This document shows, piece after piece, positions 1-7,747 of a stretch of 33,998 bases of DNA (its first letter is position 1; each line of letters starts with the position of its first letter). The position numbers were made by a program, and so were the translations under genes. A model generated the notes under the pieces. The model had not been told where the DNA came from and searched no databases. It saw only the letters and a program-made list of their open reading frames with translations. This DNA is from CAZAFM01 sp964484395 (GTDB lineage Bacteria > Campylobacterota > Campylobacteria > Campylobacterales > CAZAFM01): the NCBI GenBank assembly GCA_964484395.1, contig CAZAFM010000013.1:1-33998 (forward strand), given 5' to 3'.

Positions 1-25
1 TACCTAGTAGGACACAACAACATAG

Positions 26-47
26 ACCCTTCGTGTGCACTCAGGGT
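26..47. repeat. REP-like imperfect palindrome downstream of letB
   Basis: An imperfect 22-base palindrome lies about 46 bases beyond the letB stop codon. The arms ACCCTTCGTG and CACTCAGGGT pair at 8 of 10 positions around a TG centre. No T-run follows on either strand, so it is not a classic intrinsic terminator. Similar intergenic palindromes with an ACCCT stem are common as dispersed repeats in many bacteria, from memory. The rest of bases 1-93 shows no gene I can support. Confidence 0.35.
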
Positions 48-93
48 GACGGTAGTGTTGTAATTCTGATAGAGTGGAGCTACTCAGAGTGCT

Positions 94-2748
94 CTAGTTG
101 CACTCTGGTACTAGTCTCTCTATTTGTGGTTGCCACTCTAGCCACTCATCTTTTGGGTTGTTGTAGAGTTTGTAGGAGGTTTTGTTTTTGGCTTTTTTAC
201 CTATCTTGGTTGGAGTAGCTAGGACTATGCCACCTTTTAGCAGGGTTTCTACTGTCTCCGTCTCTACTTTTACTCCAAAGAGGTCTATATCAAAGCCTAT
301 TCCACCTGCTTGATAGAAGCGACTGTTTTGTCGTATTAGCTCTGCATAGCACTCATCTATATAGACGATAAACTCCACACTCCTAGAGTCACGACTTAGC
401 CTTAGATCCTCTATCTCTCCAATACGAACTTGCCTATAGTATAGAGGTGATCCTATATCTAGGGAGCTCTTTCTATCTGCTTTTAGTAGCACTCTTAGTC
501 CATCTTCATATAGTGTCATAGAAGGGGTTTTTTTGGATATCTCAAAGGCGTAGTTTTTGACTTTTGAGTTTCCTGGAATTATTGATATAGAGCTACCTGA
601 GATTACACTGTCTACATTTTTTACCCCATCTAGTCCTAGACTGAACTCATCTAGATAAAAAACACTATCATATTTAAGTAAATCTTCATAAGAGCTATCC
701 ACATAGGCTCTAAGAGCAACCCTCTTACCTTCAAGTGAAACACTGTGAACTTCACCCACTTTGATACCTCTATACAGGATGGAGGAGCCTTTTTTGATGC
801 CATTTTTTTTGTCTGTATATAAAGAGATAGCGACTCCTTTAGGGGTTGATTTTTTAGCTGAGTCATATAGTGTAAATCTATGCTTTTTATCTACCCTCCT
901 ACCCTCTTTTGGGTTCTCAAAGGCTATTCCACCCTCTATCATAGCTTTTAGTGGTGAGGTCTCTACCTTTACCCCTTCTAGAGATGCATCCATCTTGAAG
1001 CCACTAATGGTGTAAAACCGACTACTACTATCTATATTTTTTGCATATTTTGAGTTTACAAAGACACTCACATCCACACTATCACTTTTAGGATTGTAAA
1101 AAAAATCCACTACTTCCCCAGCTTTAAAATCCTTATAAAAAAGTGGCATACCTTTACTTATATCTTTAGCACTATCTGCACTTAGTGTATACACCTCTCC
1201 ATCTTGACTTAGATACTTAGCTTTTTTAAACTCTCTATAATCACTATAGAGCTTAAACTCATTCTTGCTAAGGTTATCTGTTTTTGGTGTGACAAACCCT
1301 ACTCCACCGCGTATCATCTCATCAAGTGTGCCGCTTTGTACATATACTCCTTCTAGTGATGCATCAAAAACCACCCCACTACTTAGATAAAAAAGTGAGC
1401 TATCATCTACCAAGCCTTTATACTTCTTATAAATCACGCCTTTAATAACCCTAGTGCCCTTCTGTTTTGAGAAGCGGATATCATAAATCTCACCTACTTT
1501 GTGAGCATTATAGTATATACCACTACCCTCTTTCAGAGATGTTTCTCCAGTAGGTTTTAGTGTTATCTCATATCCTTGAGGTACAGGGGCTTTTTTGTGC
1601 AGATTAAAAGAGCTCCGCCACTCTAAACCACTCTCTTTTGTGACAAACGATATGTAGCTTCCTTCAAAAATAGAGCTTAAATCTTCTAACTCACTCAAGC
1701 CCATTTTAGGCTCAACTACCCAAAAATAGCTACTCTTATTAACCTCATTTTTATACATCTCATATAGGGAAATCTCTATGGCAACTCTATTATTCTTCCT
1801 ATCATGCTCTATTGATTTTATCATTCCAGCCTCTACTCCACTGAAGTAGACTGATGAGTTCTCTTTGAGGTTGTAACCATTATCCGCATAGATTAAGACT
1901 GTTTTTTCAGAGAGGGTTGTATCTTTTTTTTCATTATAGAGTATGAAGTCACTTCCGCTTGTCGCTTCTTGTGAGTCTTGAGGTGAAGTAAACTCTATCC
2001 CACCACTTATAGCACTCTGCAGTGAGGCGACTTTTAGCTCTACGCCCTTTAGTGAGGCTTTTAGATCAAGTGCACTTTTTCTCCAAAATTTACTGTCCTC
2101 TTTTAATAAAGAGGCGTATTTTTTGTCTATTGAGATTTTGTAGATTATTTTTTTGTCCACGAGATCTTGATCCACTACACGACCGACTACAAAGTCATTA
2201 AACAGCACAGGAGTGCCAAGTGATAGCTCTCCATAATCTGAGTGGAGGTTTACAAGCTTTCCTACACTACTTGTATCAATTGGTGGGTCTTTTAGTGCTT
2301 CAAAGTTTGTTTTGGAGGGCTGAGATTTTATATCATTAAAGCTTTTTGCATTAGTCATACATGCTATATAGTTTCCACTAAGAAGTGTTCCTAGTCCTGA
2401 GATACCACTAAGGCTGACATTTGGCTCTACCTTCCAAAACTTACTACCTTCCTTTGCAATAATATCCGCAATATCTTTATTTACAGTAATGGTTACATCT
2501 ACTTTTTCTATATCATCTTTGTTTACATCTATATGGGTTATCTTCCCTATATCCATTCCTTTAAACTTCAAAGGTGTAGTATTGACCTTAAACCCATCTG
2601 CACTATCTAGTGTCACCACTATATCAGTTCCTTTGCTTTCAAAGTGCTTGTACAAGCTAGTAGCTGCTACACCTAGTGCAATTATAGGAATAATCCACAA
2701 CATATAGAGTGAACTTCTTCGTTTTTTAACAGCATCATGTTTCTTCAC
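94..2748 (-). CDS. letB: LetB/YebT-type seven-MCE-domain lipid transport protein
   Basis: An 884-residue protein anchored by one N-terminal membrane helix (about residues 14-33) with a long periplasmic part. Seven repeated MCE domains can be counted, starting near residues 42, 165, 283, 393, 517, 638 and 752; each begins with a strand followed by a G-x-x-hydrophobic-x-hydrophobic-x-x-x-x-V/I-G-x-I/V pattern. E. coli LetB also has seven MCE domains and 877 residues, whereas PqiB has three, so LetB is the better name. Family members form a hollow tube that carries phospholipids between the inner and outer membranes. It follows two PqiA-type membrane genes that would supply the inner-membrane partner LetA. 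The start has AGGTGA seven bases upstream. Confidence 0.9.
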   Translation of the reverse strand: MKKHDAVKKRRSSLYMLWIIPIIALGVAATSLYKHFESKGTDIVVTLDSADGFKVNTTPLKFKGMDIGKITHIDVNKDDIEKVDVTITVNKDIADIIAKEGSKFWKVEPNVSLSGISGLGTLLSGNYIACMTNAKSFNDIKSQPSKTNFEALKDPPIDTSSVGKLVNLHSDYGELSLGTPVLFNDFVVGRVVDQDLVDKKIIYKISIDKKYASLLKEDSKFWRKSALDLKASLKGVELKVASLQSAISGGIEFTSPQDSQEATSGSDFILYNEKKDTTLSEKTVLIYADNGYNLKENSSVYFSGVEAGMIKSIEHDRKNNRVAIEISLYEMYKNEVNKSSYFWVVEPKMGLSELEDLSSIFEGSYISFVTKESGLEWRSSFNLHKKAPVPQGYEITLKPTGETSLKEGSGIYYNAHKVGEIYDIRFSKQKGTRVIKGVIYKKYKGLVDDSSLFYLSSGVVFDASLEGVYVQSGTLDEMIRGGVGFVTPKTDNLSKNEFKLYSDYREFKKAKYLSQDGEVYTLSADSAKDISKGMPLFYKDFKAGEVVDFFYNPKSDSVDVSVFVNSKYAKNIDSSSRFYTISGFKMDASLEGVKVETSPLKAMIEGGIAFENPKEGRRVDKKHRFTLYDSAKKSTPKGVAISLYTDKKNGIKKGSSILYRGIKVGEVHSVSLEGKRVALRAYVDSSYEDLLKYDSVFYLDEFSLGLDGVKNVDSVISGSSISIIPGNSKVKNYAFEISKKTPSMTLYEDGLRVLLKADRKSSLDIGSPLYYRQVRIGEIEDLRLSRDSRSVEFIVYIDECYAELIRQNSRFYQAGGIGFDIDLFGVKVETETVETLLKGGIVLATPTKIGKKAKNKTSYKLYNNPKDEWLEWQPQIERLVPECN

Positions 2749-2754
2749 CTAAAA

Positions 2755-2866
2755 ATCTCCTTTCCAACAAGTTGCAAAGGAGCTCCTCGGCGGAGTGCCC
2801 TCGCTTCTGTCCTCGTGCTTCGCACTGCGAAATTGTCGCCTTTGGCTCGGATGTCGCTCTATGAAA
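2755..2866. other. G+C-rich non-coding block with hairpin, between letA part and letB
   Basis: The 136-base gap between the second LetA gene and letB holds a stretch near 60% G+C (about 52 of 87 bases from 2777), against a clearly A+T-rich surrounding. At 2757-2782 an inverted repeat has arms CTCCTTT and AAAGGAG. Inside the block are the short palindromes GGAGCTCC and GTGCTTCGCAC. On the minus strand one frame stays open from the block to a TAG just before letB, but it has no good start and looks like no protein I know. It may be a dispersed intergenic repeat or an intercistronic RNA structure. Confidence 0.5.
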
Positions 2867-2884
2867 CAATCATAATTTTTATTT

Positions 2885-3514
2885 TTATTTATCTTTTGGA
2901 AATATGATAGTTTCATTACCATCTCCCCACATTAGTCTTGTATCAAACTTCTCAGTTGCAATAATTGTCAAAACAACAGCTAGAGCAAAAAACAGTGAAG
3001 CATATCCAGCCTCTACTTTTGCTAAGTTACCAAACTGCACCACCCCTACCATTATAGCTACTGCAAAAACATCAAGCATAGAGTATTTACCCACAAACCT
3101 TATAAAGCGATAGAGCTTAACCCCTCTTAGCGCATGAGAGGTTTTTGAGTAAAACACAATCCACAAGAGATAATAGAGTATAACAAGCTTGACAAAAGGT
3201 ATGCAAATACTAGCAATAAATATAATAACAGCAATCTCAGTTTCACCACTTTCAATGAAGTAGAGCACTCCACTAAATATTGTGTCATATCTTACATTAC
3301 CAACTGAGATAATACTCATCATAGCTAGAATATTTGCAGGTATCAAAAAAAGTGTAGCACTAATAGATAGAGTCAAAACCTTCAAAAGTGAGTTATGCTC
3401 TCTTTGTGATATACTCGCCTCACACTTATCACACACTTCGCTACTAGATGGGTTTAGTGCACCACAACTATGACAGAGTGTTTTGTCTACTTCTAAATCT
3501 CTTATCCACTTCAT
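2885..3514 (-). CDS. PqiA/LetA-domain membrane protein, second half of LetA
   Basis: A PqiA-domain integral membrane protein, the downstream partner of the gene at 3468-4097. It begins with a cytoplasmic zinc-ribbon (C-H-S-C then C-D-K-C) followed by about four hydrophobic helices, the usual half of a LetA/PqiA protein. The frame is open up to an ATG at 3625, but that would overlap the upstream gene by 158 bases; I chose the ATG at 3514, which leaves a 47-base overlap and starts just before the zinc ribbon. No strong Shine-Dalgarno is visible, so translational coupling is likely. E. coli LetA is one 427-residue chain with two such domains; here they are separate. It likely feeds lipid to LetB. 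Confidence 0.85.
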   Translation of the reverse strand: MKWIRDLEVDKTLCHSCGALNPSSSEVCDKCEASISQREHNSLLKVLTLSISATLFLIPANILAMMSIISVGNVRYDTIFSGVLYFIESGETEIAVIIFIASICIPFVKLVILYYLLWIVFYSKTSHALRGVKLYRFIRFVGKYSMLDVFAVAIMVGVVQFGNLAKVEAGYASLFFALAVVLTIIATEKFDTRLMWGDGNETIIFPKDK

Positions 3515-4097
3515 ACTTATACCATATATCATAAGGATTAAACCACAAATAAGCAGTATAGAAACATACCAAAAAAAGGATAAAAACATAGAGTCCATAC
3601 CCAAGCTCAACATCTCCAAGCCCAAAAATCTTAATCAAAGAGACCATAACTGCTAATATATAAACATCTGCCATAGCCCAACTCTTCAATGCTCCATACA
3701 TCCTATAAAAATCTATAAAAAAGTATGGCTTTACTCTAAAGCTAAGAGGTATGAGCATCAAAAGCATTAAAAAAAGTAGGGTCACAGGAATTATAATCCC
3801 AACACTTAATACCAAAAAAGCGACAATATAGTGACCCTCCTCAAAGATAAAAAAGAGTGCATCAACAACACTAACAGTGTGTGGTTCTCCTAAAATAGTA
3901 AGTGTAATAAAATCAAGTCCAATCGTTACGAAAAAAAATATAAGAGCAGATATAGCCATCACAATCGAAAAAATAAAAGGCTGCCCCGGTCTATAGATAG
4001 TTGCATTACATCTTGGACATCTATACTCTATCTGAGTATCCATCCTTCTAAACTCAACTATCACCCCACACTCAGGGCAAGCAGTAATTTTAGTCAT
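3468..4097 (-). CDS. PqiA/LetA-domain membrane protein, first half of LetA
   Basis: A 209-residue PqiA-domain protein. The N-terminus has a zinc ribbon (C-P-E-C near residues 8-11 and C-P-R-C near 28-31), then about four membrane helices between residues 40 and 190. It overlaps the end of tgt by 8 bases (ATGACTAA) and its 3' end overlaps the second PqiA-domain gene in another frame. Together the two proteins equal the length of one fused LetA. The natural-looking C-terminus after the last helix argues for two real proteins over a recent frameshift in a fused gene. Confidence 0.85.
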   Translation of the reverse strand: MTKITACPECGVIVEFRRMDTQIEYRCPRCNATIYRPGQPFIFSIVMAISALIFFFVTIGLDFITLTILGEPHTVSVVDALFFIFEEGHYIVAFLVLSVGIIIPVTLLFLMLLMLIPLSFRVKPYFFIDFYRMYGALKSWAMADVYILAVMVSLIKIFGLGDVELGYGLYVFILFLVCFYTAYLWFNPYDIWYKYEVDKRFRSRQNTLS

Positions 4098-5214
4098 TAC
4101 TCTTAGTATGCCTAGCTATCATTTTGTCTCTATACTCCTCCCATCTATCTTCTAGTATTGCCTCTCTTGCATCGCGTGTTAGGTTCAAGTAGTATCTTAG
4201 GTTGTGGAGTGAGCCTAGACGAAAGTAGCTTATCTCTTTGCTTCTAAAGAGGTGGTTAATGTATCCTCTTGAAAAATTACTACATGTATAGCAATCACAC
4301 TCAGAATCAAGTGGTTCATCACTTCTTGCATATCTACTAGAGCGGATATTTATCTTGCCAAAAGAGCCAAAAAGCGTTCCATTTCTAGCATTACGAGTGG
4401 GCATTACACAATCAAACATATCAACCCCCCTATCAATACACTCTATAATATCCCTAGGAGTTCCCACTCCCATAAGGTACCTAGGCTTGTGTTCTGGCAT
4501 AAAAGGCGTACTAAACTCTACAATATCATACATCACACTATTTTCCTCTCCCACACTAAGCCCACCTATAGCAAACCCATCAAAACCAAGTTCAGCTAAC
4601 TCCAAAGCACACCTCTCTCTATGGATTTTACTATCTCCTCCTTGAAGTATAGCAAAGAGGTTTTGTGTGGGGTTTTGCTCTTTTTTTATTTGATGATACT
4701 CTAGTGAGTTCTTTGCCCACTCAACTGTTCTTTTGATAGACTCATCTAAGCGAGTAGTAGTAGCAGGAAGTGCTACTAAGTCATCTAGAACCATCATAAT
4801 ATCACTATTTAGATTATACTGGATATCAAGCACTTTTGTGGGTGTAAAAAGATGCTTTGAACCATCTATATGGCTTCTAAACTCTATACCCTCACTATCC
4901 ACCTTAACATTATCATTTAGACTAAAAGCCTGAAACCCTCCACTATCTGTTAAAAATAGTCCATTATACCCACTAAAACCATGCAGTCCACCAAGCTCTT
5001 TTATCACTTCACTTTTTGGTCTAAGATATAGATGATAGGTGTTTGCTAGGATTATTTTGGCATCTAGATGCTCTTTTATATCGATAAAGTCAAGCGCTTT
5101 TATGGTGGCTTGTGTGCCTACGGGCATAAAAACAGGGGTCTTAACCTCCCCTCTTGCCGTCTCTATCTTGCCAGCTCTTGCTTGGCTTAATTTTCTCTCT
5201 AAAGTAAACTTCAT
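4090..5214 (-). CDS. tgt: tRNA-guanine transglycosylase (queuine tRNA-ribosyltransferase)
   Basis: Swaps guanine-34 for the queuosine precursor preQ1 in tRNAs with GUN anticodons. The 374-residue length fits bacterial Tgt. Visible motifs are the substrate-binding D-S-G-G-F-Q, the nucleophile region F-D-C-V-M-P-T-R-N-A-R-N-G, and the zinc site C-x-C-x2-C followed about 26 residues later by His in G-S-L-H-N. AAGGTGG precedes the ATG. It heads the minus-strand run into the LetA/LetB genes and is divergent from the RCK_C gene across a 58-base gap that contains a perfect palindrome. I recall the same divergent neighbour in Helicobacter. Confidence 0.96.
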   Translation of the reverse strand: MKFTLERKLSQARAGKIETARGEVKTPVFMPVGTQATIKALDFIDIKEHLDAKIILANTYHLYLRPKSEVIKELGGLHGFSGYNGLFLTDSGGFQAFSLNDNVKVDSEGIEFRSHIDGSKHLFTPTKVLDIQYNLNSDIMMVLDDLVALPATTTRLDESIKRTVEWAKNSLEYHQIKKEQNPTQNLFAILQGGDSKIHRERCALELAELGFDGFAIGGLSVGEENSVMYDIVEFSTPFMPEHKPRYLMGVGTPRDIIECIDRGVDMFDCVMPTRNARNGTLFGSFGKINIRSSRYARSDEPLDSECDCYTCSNFSRGYINHLFRSKEISYFRLGSLHNLRYYLNLTRDAREAILEDRWEEYRDKMIARHTKSND

Positions 5215-5244
5215 AAACCACCTTAAAATCTTGATATTGTATAA

Positions 5245-5264
5245 TTGGTGTAATGATACACCAA
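5245..5264. promoter_or_regulatory. Perfect inverted repeat in the tgt divergent intergenic region
   Basis: TTGGTGTA and TACACCAA are perfect 8-base inverted arms around ATGA, in the short gap between divergent tgt and the RCK_C gene. The right arm ends at the start of the AAGGA that serves as ribosome site for the TTG start at 5273. It could be an operator for the divergent promoters or a hairpin in the leader that hides the ribosome site. No T-run follows, so it is not a terminator. Confidence 0.5.
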
Positions 5265-5272
5265 GGATTTTT

Positions 5273-6700
5273 TTGAGAAGAAACTTAATAATAGCTGATG
5301 GAATTGTAGCAAAACGATTTTTAGAGCAGATAAAAACTGATAAAAGCAGAGATAATGAGTTTTTTATAGTATATCAAGATGATACTGTTCTGCCTAGTAT
5401 AAAGCCTGAAAACTTCTACTACTACAAGTTTGATGCTACAAGCTTTAGTAAACTCTCTATCATGATAAAAGAAGAAGTAACAGATGTTTTTATTGTACTA
5501 AAGAACAAATCAGATGCCCTAACTATCTATGAAAATATCCGTCACATAACCTCAAAGCTCAAAATCACACTCCTAGATATATGGGGTGTAGAGATAGAGG
5601 ATAAGTCATTAATAAAAATAGATAGTATTCACATACTCTCTCAAAAAGTGCTAGAAAGACTACCGGGAGTTCCAATTACACCCAAAGATATAGGATTAGG
5701 GGTTGGGGAGATAGTTGAAATAAGCATACCTTTTAGTAGTTCGTATGTTTATCGCTTCATAGGAAGCATAGAGCAGAGAAACTGGAAAATAGTAGGAATC
5801 TATAGAGATGGAAAGCTCATTATTGCTCAAAACCACCATGTTATACAGCCAAATGACTCCCTTCTAGTTATAGGTGACCCGCATATAATAAAAACAGTTT
5901 ATCATAGAGTAAAAGAGGAGTTAGGACAGTTTCCGAATCCTTTTGGACCAAATATCTATCTCTATGTAGACTTCAAACTTTTGAGCAAACAGACAATAGA
6001 GAAAAATATCAATGAAGCCCTATACCTAAACCAGATATTTAAAAATAAAAAGCTCTACATAAGAGTAATAAACCCTAATGATTTTGAGCTACTAAGTCGA
6101 ATACGAAGACTTGATTCCAAAAAAATATCAATAGAGATAGAGTACTACAAAGGTGCTTTTACGAACATACTCCAAAATGATATAAAGCAGTTTAATATAG
6201 GTGCAATTATCATAGATAGCAGACTTTTTGCACAAAAAGAGTACAAAAAAGCTCTCTTTAGATTCTCACTTCCTGTTATAAAACTAGGAAAGCAACCTCT
6301 CCTAGAGCTTGAAAGAACAGTGGTTGTACTAAATGATGCAAAAAACAGTGAGAGGATTTCATCTGTTGTTTTTGATGTAGCAAAGCAACTATCTCACGAT
6401 ATAGAACTATATAGCTTTGAGCTAGATGATGGTGAAAAAGAGTCTTTGAGTGAGCACTATGAGAATCTAAGCAAGATTTTTAACAAAAAGATAAAATATG
6501 TAGACCTTGATAACAAAAACCCAATAAGAACCCTTGCTAAAGAGAATTCTTTATTGCAGATACTTCCTTTTTCAAAAGATATTACTGAGAACAAACTCTC
6601 AGCCATGATAACAACAAAGGTTGAGCCAAACTACTTTATGCTAGATAGTTTAAACCAACTCTTTGTGCCAATAAGAACTAGCAGTCAAAGAGTGCTTTAA
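5273..6700 (+). CDS. Conserved protein with RCK_C (TrkA-C) domain, COG3400-like
   Basis: A 475-residue protein of unknown function. Residues 4-10 (N-L-I-I-A-D-G) look like the first strand of a nucleotide-binding fold, and about residues 141-205 match an RCK_C domain (G-x-x-V-x-E-I then P-x-D-x-L-L-V-I-G-D-P). The C-terminal half is alpha/beta without a motif I recognise. The frame is open upstream to 5039, but that part is antisense to tgt. I chose TTG at 5273 because AAGGA lies five bases upstream and the product then begins at the predicted first strand. It stands before aroB with a 6-9 base gap. RCK_C domains usually bind ligands and gate ion transport; no channel is fused here. Confidence 0.8.
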   Translation: MRRNLIIADGIVAKRFLEQIKTDKSRDNEFFIVYQDDTVLPSIKPENFYYYKFDATSFSKLSIMIKEEVTDVFIVLKNKSDALTIYENIRHITSKLKITLLDIWGVEIEDKSLIKIDSIHILSQKVLERLPGVPITPKDIGLGVGEIVEISIPFSSSYVYRFIGSIEQRNWKIVGIYRDGKLIIAQNHHVIQPNDSLLVIGDPHIIKTVYHRVKEELGQFPNPFGPNIYLYVDFKLLSKQTIEKNINEALYLNQIFKNKKLYIRVINPNDFELLSRIRRLDSKKISIEIEYYKGAFTNILQNDIKQFNIGAIIIDSRLFAQKEYKKALFRFSLPVIKLGKQPLLELERTVVVLNDAKNSERISSVVFDVAKQLSHDIELYSFELDDGEKESLSEHYENLSKIFNKKIKYVDLDNKNPIRTLAKENSLLQILPFSKDITENKLSAMITTKVEPNYFMLDSLNQLFVPIRTSSQRVL

Positions 6701-6709
6701 GGAGAGATG

Positions 6710-7747
6710 ATGAATATAAAAATAGACCTAGGTGAAGATAGAAGCTACAATATCACAATAGATAGCCTGCCAAAAATAGAGCTAAACAAAAAAGTAGCCA
6801 TTATAACAAATCCAAAAGTAGCAGGACTTCATCTAGAGACTCTTCTTAAAAAGCTAAGAGCAAAAGAGATATATATTATCACAGTTAATGATGGTGAGGA
6901 GTATAAGAAGCTCTCAACCATAGAGCATATAACAGATAGTGCACTAAATCACAGACTTGATAGAAACTCAGCCTTTATCGCTCTAGGTGGGGGAGTGATA
7001 GGGGATATGACTGGGTTTGTAGCTGGAATATATCAAAGAGGAGTTGAGTTTATACAGATACCAACTACTCTTCTTAGTATGGTAGATGCAAGTGTCGGTG
7101 GGAAAACTGGGGTAAACACAAGGTTTGGCAAAAACCTCATAGGACTTTTTAACCAACCAAGTGCAGTCTATATAGATACAGAGTTTTTAAGTACACTTCC
7201 AAAAAGAGAGTTTAGCGCAGGTGTAGCTGAGATAATCAAGATGGCAGTGACTTTTGATGAGGAGTTTTTTGGATTTTTAGAAAAGAACTCTTTATATGAA
7301 GAAGCCGTACTAAAGTATGCTATCAAAAGATGTGTAGAACTAAAAGCAAAAGTAGTAAGTGAGGATGAAAAGGAGAGGGGAAGTAGAGCCTTGCTAAACT
7401 ACGGACACACCTTTGGGCATGTGATAGAAAACCTCACTTCATACAAAACCTATCTACATGGAGAGGCAGTTAGCATAGGGATAGTTATGGCAAATGAGCT
7501 ATCAAACAAGCTAGGACTTATGAGTGAAAATGAAGCAAAAAGGGTTTTTAATCTTCTGCAAAAGTATGATTTACCTACAGATTTTACTGTTTCCTCAGTT
7601 GAGGAGTTCTATGATAAGTTTTTCTTGGATAAAAAAAGTATGGATAATAATATAAGCTTCATACTCCCTAAGAAACTAGGAAGTGCTACAATCTTGAGCA
7701 GTGTGGATAGAGCGACAATTATAAAAACATTGGAGCAGTTTACTTGA
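6710..7747 (+). CDS. aroB: 3-dehydroquinate synthase
   Basis: Second step of the shikimate pathway: DAHP to 3-dehydroquinate, using NAD and a metal ion. The protein (345 residues from this start) has the NAD-binding segment G-G-G-V-I-G-D-M-T-G-F-V-A, the P-T-T-L-L-S-M-V-D-A-S-V-G-G-K-T-G active-site stretch and the metal-binding G-H-T-F-G-H. Two adjacent ATGs compete: 6707 lies only two bases from GGAG, while 6710 has five-base spacing, so I prefer 6710. The stop overlaps the TTG start of the mscS-type gene. The other shikimate gene here, aroK, lies 13 kb away. Confidence 0.96.
   Translation: MNIKIDLGEDRSYNITIDSLPKIELNKKVAIITNPKVAGLHLETLLKKLRAKEIYIITVNDGEEYKKLSTIEHITDSALNHRLDRNSAFIALGGGVIGDMTGFVAGIYQRGVEFIQIPTTLLSMVDASVGGKTGVNTRFGKNLIGLFNQPSAVYIDTEFLSTLPKREFSAGVAEIIKMAVTFDEEFFGFLEKNSLYEEAVLKYAIKRCVELKAKVVSEDEKERGSRALLNYGHTFGHVIENLTSYKTYLHGEAVSIGIVMANELSNKLGLMSENEAKRVFNLLQKYDLPTDFTVSSVEEFYDKFFLDKKSMDNNISFILPKKLGSATILSSVDRATIIKTLEQFT

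Noticed and set aside
33..218. Plus-strand frame of 61 codons at the left edge
   Set aside because: It runs antisense to the end of letB, has no ribosome site and looks like low-complexity shadow coding.
5039..5272. N-terminal extension of the RCK_C gene
   Set aside because: This part is antisense to tgt and has no ribosome site; the TTG at 5273 with AAGGA is far better.
5215..5272. preQ1 riboswitch before tgt
   Set aside because: The leader is too short and its only structure is the symmetric palindrome, which does not match a preQ1 pseudoknot.
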